Source: an uncultured Anaerolineaceae bacterium
GTDB taxonomy: Bacteria; Chloroflexota; Anaerolineae; Promineifilales; Promineifilaceae
Assembly (NCBI GenBank): GCA_937967805.1
Contig: CALBTC010000466.1
Coordinates: forward strand, 1 to 35,383
Reading direction: 5' to 3'
Length of the DNA stretch: 35,383 bases
The notes below the pieces were generated by a model. The model searched no databases and had not been told where the DNA came from. It saw only the letters and a program-made list of their open reading frames with translations. Of the stretch, positions 31,601 to 35,383 are shown piece after piece. Position numbers and translations under genes: made by a program. Each line of letters opens with the position of its first letter. Positions within the stretch are counted from its first letter, which is position 1.

Positions 31601-33220
31601 GGGTATTTGCAGGATGAGACCCTCGTTGGCGCCGAGGGTGAAGTGGGAGAGGGAGACGGTGCCGTTGCGCTGCATGTTGGTAGCCAGGGCGATGGTGGCC
31701 TCTTTGCCTAAGTTTGTTATGTTAACTTTTTGAGATTCCCCGGTGAAGTTTAGGACGATGAGGAAGGCACGGCCGTTTGCCGAATCACCATCTGCCCGCA
31801 CATAAGCAAAAACATTGTCATTATGAGGCTCTACAGCACGGTAGCTGCCTGCGTGTAAAGCGGGTTCCGCCCGGCGCAGCGCAGCTAATGCCCGATAGAA
31901 GTTGAGCATGGAGGTAGGGTCGTCGTTCTGGGCGGTGACGTTTCGCTTTGTGTAGTTATCAGCGACGGGCAGCCAGGGAACGGCCGTCTCCCCCGTAAAT
32001 CCGGCGTGGGGCGAACTGTCCCACTGCATCGGCGTGCGCTCGGGGTCGCGGCCAATGATGTGGGCGATCTCCGGCTGGTTGACGGCCGGCGGGTCCTGAA
32101 TGTACTCGGGTGGAATACGGCCGTCTTCCATACCAATCTCCTCACCGTAGTAACTGGTGGGCGTGCCGCGCAGCGTCAGCAGCAGCATGTTGGCCACTCG
32201 CGCTTGCTCTGCTCCCACGCGGGTGGCGATGCGGTGCTGGTCGTGGTTGCCCAATACCCAGTTGGGCCAGGCCCCTGCGGGCAGAGCGGCTTCGTAATCC
32301 TCTACCAGCTTTCTTACGGCCTGAGCCTGCCACTTGTCTCCATAAATCAGGTGAAAGTTGAAGGGCATGTGGCATTCATCAAAGCTTTCTCCATAGTAGG
32401 TCACCAGTTGGTCAAATGGCAGGTAAATCTCGCCAATCATCACCCGCTCATCGTATCCATCCAGCACGGTCCGCATCTGGCGAATGAGATCATGAATCCC
32501 TGGCAGGTTTTGGGTGTAGATGTGGCGTAAGCTGCCCATCGCTTCCACGCCGTCCCAGTCCGGGTTGGGCGGTTCATTCCGAAACTGTTCATCTTTCAGC
32601 AATAGCCAGATCACATCCACACGAAAGCCATCGACGCCTTTGTCTAGCCAGAAGCGCATCACGTCTAGCATGGCGGGCAGTACCTCGGGATGGCGATAAT
32701 TTAGCTCCGGCTGCTGGGCGACAAACTGGTGCAGGTAATATTGGCCACTCTTGTCGTCGAAGGTCCAGGCCGGGCCGCCGAAGAAGCTGAGCCAGTTGTT
32801 GGGCGGGCCGCCGTCCGGGGCGGGATCGCGCCAGATGTACCAGTCGCGCTTGGGATTATCCCGGCTGCTGCGGCTCTCGATAAACCAGGGATGCTCGTCG
32901 GAAGTGTGGTTGGGCACCAGGTCGATGATGAGCTTGAGGCCGCGGCCGTGCAGGTCGCCCAGCAGGGCATCGAAGTCGGCCATCGTGCCAAAGAGGGGGT
33001 GGATGCCGGTGTAATCAGCGACGTCGTAGCCGAAGTCGTGCATGGGCGAGGGATAGATGGGCGAAAGCCAGACGGCGTCTATGTTGAGACTTTGCAGATG
33101 TTCCAGCCGCCGGCGGATGCCGGGCAGATCGCCAATGCCGTCGTTGTTGCTGTCCTGGTAGGAGCGGGGGTAAATCTGGTAAATAATGCCTTTCTGCCAC
33201 CAAAGCAGGCTTTGGCTCAT
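31598..33220 (-). CDS. GH13 alpha-glucosidase (oligo-1,6-glucosidase type)
   Basis: The 540-residue glycoside hydrolase family 13 enzyme is predicted to release glucose from short alpha-glucans or sucrose-like oligosaccharides. I start at the ATG at 33220 (GGAG eight bases upstream). Forty upstream codons are open but have no GH13 similarity. The canonical regions are present: QIYPRSYQDSNNDGIGDLPG, DLVPNHTS (100-107), GFRVDVIW with the nucleophile Asp202, MIGEIYLP with the acid/base Glu264, and LGNHDQHR with the transition-state Asp327. A C-terminal beta domain follows. There is no signal peptide, so it is cytoplasmic. GH13 specificities such as trehalose synthase cannot be fully excluded. 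Confidence 0.92.
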   Translation of the reverse strand: MSQSLLWWQKGIIYQIYPRSYQDSNNDGIGDLPGIRRRLEHLQSLNIDAVWLSPIYPSPMHDFGYDVADYTGIHPLFGTMADFDALLGDLHGRGLKLIIDLVPNHTSDEHPWFIESRSSRDNPKRDWYIWRDPAPDGGPPNNWLSFFGGPAWTFDDKSGQYYLHQFVAQQPELNYRHPEVLPAMLDVMRFWLDKGVDGFRVDVIWLLLKDEQFRNEPPNPDWDGVEAMGSLRHIYTQNLPGIHDLIRQMRTVLDGYDERVMIGEIYLPFDQLVTYYGESFDECHMPFNFHLIYGDKWQAQAVRKLVEDYEAALPAGAWPNWVLGNHDQHRIATRVGAEQARVANMLLLTLRGTPTSYYGEEIGMEDGRIPPEYIQDPPAVNQPEIAHIIGRDPERTPMQWDSSPHAGFTGETAVPWLPVADNYTKRNVTAQNDDPTSMLNFYRALAALRRAEPALHAGSYRAVEPHNDNVFAYVRADGDSANGRAFLIVLNFTGESQKVNITNLGKEATIALATNMQRNGTVSLSHFTLGANEGLILQIP

Positions 33221-33363
33221 TGTTGTAACTCCAGTTTTTGGTGCCGGATGAAGTGATTTGTGGGGAAAGTTCAAAGGATTTTCCCAAAGAAATGGGACAT
33301 AGATTCCCGCAGATAAACGCAGGTTGGGAAACAGGTCCATTAGCCATAAGCCGGCTTCAATGT

Positions 33364-33389
33364 AAAAAACGCCGGAAAAGCCCGGCGTT
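33364..33389 (-). terminator. Rho-independent terminator of the small membrane protein gene
   Basis: On the minus strand AACGCCGG pairs with CCGGCGTT around a 6-base loop, followed directly by TTTTTT. It lies about 40 bp after the stop at 33429 and upstream of the alpha-glucosidase gene, so it separates the two transcripts. Confidence 0.85.
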
Positions 33390-33428
33390 CTTTCGTGTCA
33401 AGAAATGTATTGGGTTGTAATCAGACTA

Positions 33429-33665
33429 CTATTCGTCATCGCTTTGTGTGGTGCGGTAGCCGATGCCGATAATGCCCATGCTAACAGCGCCAATCACGGC
33501 CACCACCATGATGATGATCAAGACCAGGCCAATGAGCGACAGGGTAACGGCCGCACCCGTGCCATCTTCTTCCTGGGCAAAAACGGCCGTTGGCAGCAAA
33601 AACAGCAGGGCGGTAGCCAAAATTAATGAAAAACGGGGTGAAATCAAACGACGTAGAAATTCCAT
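33429..33665 (-). CDS. Small membrane protein with signal peptide, 78 residues
   Basis: The product has a signal-peptide-like start (MEFLRRLISPRF, then SLILATALLFLLP and a likely cut after VFAQ). A second hydrophobic helix follows (LSLIGLVLIIIMVVAVIGAV), with an acidic tail ending SDDE. I recognise no family. The start is uncertain: the ATG at 33665 is 13 bases from AGGAG, whereas a TTG at 33671 is seven bases away and adds two residues. A strong terminator follows, so it is monocistronic. Confidence 0.65.
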   Translation of the reverse strand: MEFLRRLISPRFSLILATALLFLLPTAVFAQEEDGTGAAVTLSLIGLVLIIIMVVAVIGAVSMGIIGIGYRTTQSDDE

Positions 33666-33754
33666 AAGCAAATCTTTTCTCCTGAAAAATAGACGCAAAT
33701 TATAGCGTGCCGGGCTATTTTACACCAATGCAGGTGAGAGTGGGCAAAGTCGCG

Positions 33755-33840
33755 TATAATCGGTGTCCTGGCACCGTTAGGAGTGGCAGTCCAGATTAAA
33801 TATAGTTGAGCGGCTGAATGAATTTAGGCGTGCCACTCCT
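33755..33840 (+). promoter_or_regulatory. pduO-type gene leader: TATAAT box and inverted repeat
   Basis: TATAAT at 33755-33760 is a perfect -10 without a clear -35. Downstream, AGGAGTGGCA (33779-33788) and TGCCACTCCT (33831-33840) form a 10-bp inverted repeat around a 42-base interval. The leader is about 130 nt. I looked for a cobalamin riboswitch because of the gene and found no B12 box. Confidence 0.4.
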
Positions 33841-33893
33841 GGTCCAAGAAAAAAGAGCACGTTTCACGCACCATTTAATTTGGAGAATGATAA

Positions 33894-34457
33894 ATGCCTC
33901 GATTGACCAAAATTTACACGCGCAGCGGCGACGACGGGACGACCTCGCTGGGCAGCCGCGCGCGCGTCCCCAAAGAGTCGCTGCGGGTGTCGGCTTACGG
34001 CACGGTAGATGAGTTGAATTCAGCGTTGGGCGTGGCCCTGGCCCACGGGCTGGTGGCCCGCCTGGCGGAAACGGTGCCGGTGATCCAGAATGAACTGTTT
34101 CATTTGGGTTCCGATTTATGTTTTCTGGAAGAAGATAAAGAGACGTACCAGATTCCCCAAATTGAAGCCCGGCATGTGGCAAAGCTGGAAGAATTGATTG
34201 ATGAGATGACGGCCGTTACCGGCTCGCTGGAAAATTTCATTCTGCCCGGTGGCGCATTGGGGGCGGCGCAGCTGCATGTGGCCCGCACCGTTTGCCGCCG
34301 GGCGGAGCGGTTGGTGATTGCCCTGTCGCGGGAGGAAGCGGTAGGCGAATTTGTCATTCCCTACCTGAACCGCCTGTCTGACGCCCTGTTTGTGATGGCC
34401 CGTTATGAAAATAAGCTGCGCGGCGTGGCCGAACCTTTGTGGGATAGCCGGTTGTAG
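33894..34457 (+). CDS. pduO: Cob(I)alamin adenosyltransferase, PduO type
   Basis: The enzyme transfers the adenosyl group of ATP to cob(I)alamin, making coenzyme B12. The 187-residue protein has the PduO-family N-terminal ATP-binding motif [21 protein letters not shown], then [14 protein letters not shown], a helical bundle, and the signatures [25 protein letters not shown] and [17 protein letters not shown]. Length is normal for a single-domain member. GGAG sits near the start at 33894. The next genes are transcribed in the same direction but have no evident link to cobalamin. Confidence 0.94.
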   Translation: MPRLTKIYTRSGDDGTTSLGSRARVPKESLRVSAYGTVDELNSALGVALAHGLVARLAETVPVIQNELFHLGSDLCFLEEDKETYQIPQIEARHVAKLEELIDEMTAVTGSLENFILPGGALGAAQLHVARTVCRRAERLVIALSREEAVGEFVIPYLNRLSDALFVMARYENKLRGVAEPLWDSRL

Positions 34458-34538
34458 GGGGAAACGGCCGTTTCAAGGGTGCCGGTTCGCCCGTTTTTAG
34501 GTAAACTTCGACAAATTTAGCAGAAATCCGAGGAGAAT

Positions 34539-34694
34539 ATGTTCGAGAACTTAACCCTGGTTGTTGTGCTCATCGCCGTGTTGTGGTTGGGTGTTTATGG
34601 TTTTTATTTGTATACGTCACGGCAGCAGGAAGATATTGTGGACGATCTGGAGCGGCTCAACAAAAAAATGGATGAAGCTGAGAAACACGACTGA
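34539..34694 (+). CDS. CcmD-like small membrane protein, 51 residues
   Basis: This short gene is preceded by GAGGAG and encodes one transmembrane helix (TLVVVLIAVLWLGVYGFYLY) followed by a charged amphipathic tail (SRQQEDIVDDLERLNKKM). The layout of one helix, then a Y-x-x-S-R-Q-x-x-I-x-x-[DE]-L-x-x-L segment, matches CcmD-family proteins that assist the heme exporter in cytochrome c biogenesis. No ccm genes are in the window, so the family call is tentative. The lipoprotein gene begins 17 bp after its stop. Confidence 0.65.
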   Translation: MFENLTLVVVLIAVLWLGVYGFYLYTSRQQEDIVDDLERLNKKMDEAEKHD

Positions 34695-34711
34695 GCCATT
34701 GGAGAAACATT

Positions 34712-35377
34712 ATGGAAAAATGGATCGCAAAATGGCTGCTGTTGCTCCTTATCACAACGGTGCTGGTGGCTTGCTCGGTTGTTAGCGGGCCGGCGGTAGA
34801 CCCTTGCAATGAAAATGGTGCGCTGCTGCGGGATGATTTTTCCGGCGAGCAAAACTGCGGCTGGCGCGAATACAACCAGGGCGGGGCGGTTGTGGAGATC
34901 GCGGAAGGCACTTTGCGCATCAGCACCAGCCAGACCGGGCAGGTTTGGTGGACCAATGCCGGACGCGACTTCAATGATGCGATTATCACGGTGCAGGCGC
35001 GCCAGACAAGCGGGCCTAACAACAATGCGTATGGTGTGCTGTGCCGCTACCAGGATGAGAACAACTTCTACATTTTCCTGATCAGCGGCGATGGCTATTA
35101 CGCCATCGGCAAATACCAGACGGGTGAGCAGCAAATTACCTATCTGACGCCCAATCAGGAGTATGTTTTTTCTGACCTGATTAACCAGGGCGTGGCCACC
35201 AATTTGCTGCGAGTTGGCTGTGTAGGCAATGAGCTTAGCCTGTCTGTGAACGGCTTGCCGTTGATAACGGTGACGGATGATTCGTTTTCCGGCGGTGACG
35301 TGGGTTTGGGTGTGAGTACGTTGGAGCCGGGAACGGCCGTTGTTCAGTTTGACGATCTGCTTGTTTTGGCTCCCTAG
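34712..35377 (+). CDS. Lipoprotein with LamG/DUF1080-like beta-sandwich domain
   Basis: The 221-residue protein begins with a lipoprotein signal (hydrophobic run, lipobox LVAC, lipidated Cys21). After a spacer, a concanavalin-like sandwich of about 180 residues follows: LLRDDFSGEQNCGWREY, GTLRISTSQTG, NNNAYGVLCRYQDENNFYIFLISGDGYYAIGKY, VNGLPLITVTDDSFSGGDVGLGVS and a VVQFDDLLV final strand. The DDF...W opening and FDDL ending are typical of 3-keto-disaccharide hydrolase (DUF1080) or LamG-like modules that bind carbohydrate. It is probably anchored at the outer face of the cell membrane. It is complete, with its TAG at 35375-35377. Confidence 0.8.
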   Translation: MEKWIAKWLLLLLITTVLVACSVVSGPAVDPCNENGALLRDDFSGEQNCGWREYNQGGAVVEIAEGTLRISTSQTGQVWWTNAGRDFNDAIITVQARQTSGPNNNAYGVLCRYQDENNFYIFLISGDGYYAIGKYQTGEQQITYLTPNQEYVFSDLINQGVATNLLRVGCVGNELSLSVNGLPLITVTDDSFSGGDVGLGVSTLEPGTAVVQFDDLLVLAP

Positions 35378-35383
35378 TTGCAG

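Noticed and set aside
33760..33893. Possible cobalamin riboswitch upstream of the adenosyltransferase gene
   Set aside because: A GCCACT string is present, but the B12 box (AGCCAGGAGACC-like) and the rest of the core are missing and the leader is too short.

Overview
The window reads as chromosomal DNA of a Chloroflexota bacterium, probably of the Anaerolineae/Caldilineae/Ardenticatenia type. This is inference from gene content: AfsR-like SARP regulators with NB-ARC and TPR tails, choice-of-anchor B and YVTN surface proteins with Pro/Thr linkers, a HoxEFUYH hydrogenase and moderately high GC. The palindromic octamer ACGGCCGT is extraordinarily frequent: about 42 copies by hand count, where about one or fewer is expected. 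Coding density is high, and several families of short palindromic or word-like repeats sit at gene ends.

Layout. 118-190: tRNA-Asp. 335-1102: HpaI-type aldolase. 1194-7748 (minus): a bidirectional NAD-linked [NiFe]-hydrogenase locus, transcribed as hypA, hoxE, hoxF, hoxU, hoxY, hoxH, maturation protease and hypB. A CRP-type palindrome lies in the divergent region upstream of hypA. 8016-10200: flavin amine oxidase overlapping a HAD phosphatase. 10313-11320: D-lactate dehydrogenase-like protein. 11396-16149 (minus): two exported beta-propeller proteins, one with duplicated C-terminal sandwich domains and one with calcium-binding thrombospondin type 3 repeats. 16344-16589: the truncated tail of a potassium channel gene.

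16894-29378 is the accessory and least ordinary part. A lower-GC stretch encodes a cytoplasmic vWA protein, a protein made of two tandem jelly-roll-like repeats, and a 74-residue protein. A short SARP regulator follows, divergent from a 904-residue LysM/HExxH putative metallopeptidase. Next is an AfsR-type SARP-NB-ARC-TPR regulator divergent from a 38-residue secreted peptide precursor (predicted mature form CEKTGHCGG). A second AfsR-type regulator lies beyond it. The spacers beside the first two regulators carry direct repeats with exact 11-bp periodicity, and in both an 8-bp gap leads to a -10-like hexamer. That is the geometry known for SARP operators. Related boxes occur upstream of the YVTN gene and, degenerately, of the jelly-roll gene. 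I suggest a locally wired regulatory module, possibly with a peptide signal; this is a hypothesis.

29686-35377: an SLC13-type anion transporter with TrkA-C domains, a GH13 alpha-glucosidase, a small membrane protein, a PduO-type cobalamin adenosyltransferase, a 51-residue CcmD-like membrane protein and a lipoprotein with a LamG-like domain. I saw no insertion sequence, CRISPR array or rRNA.
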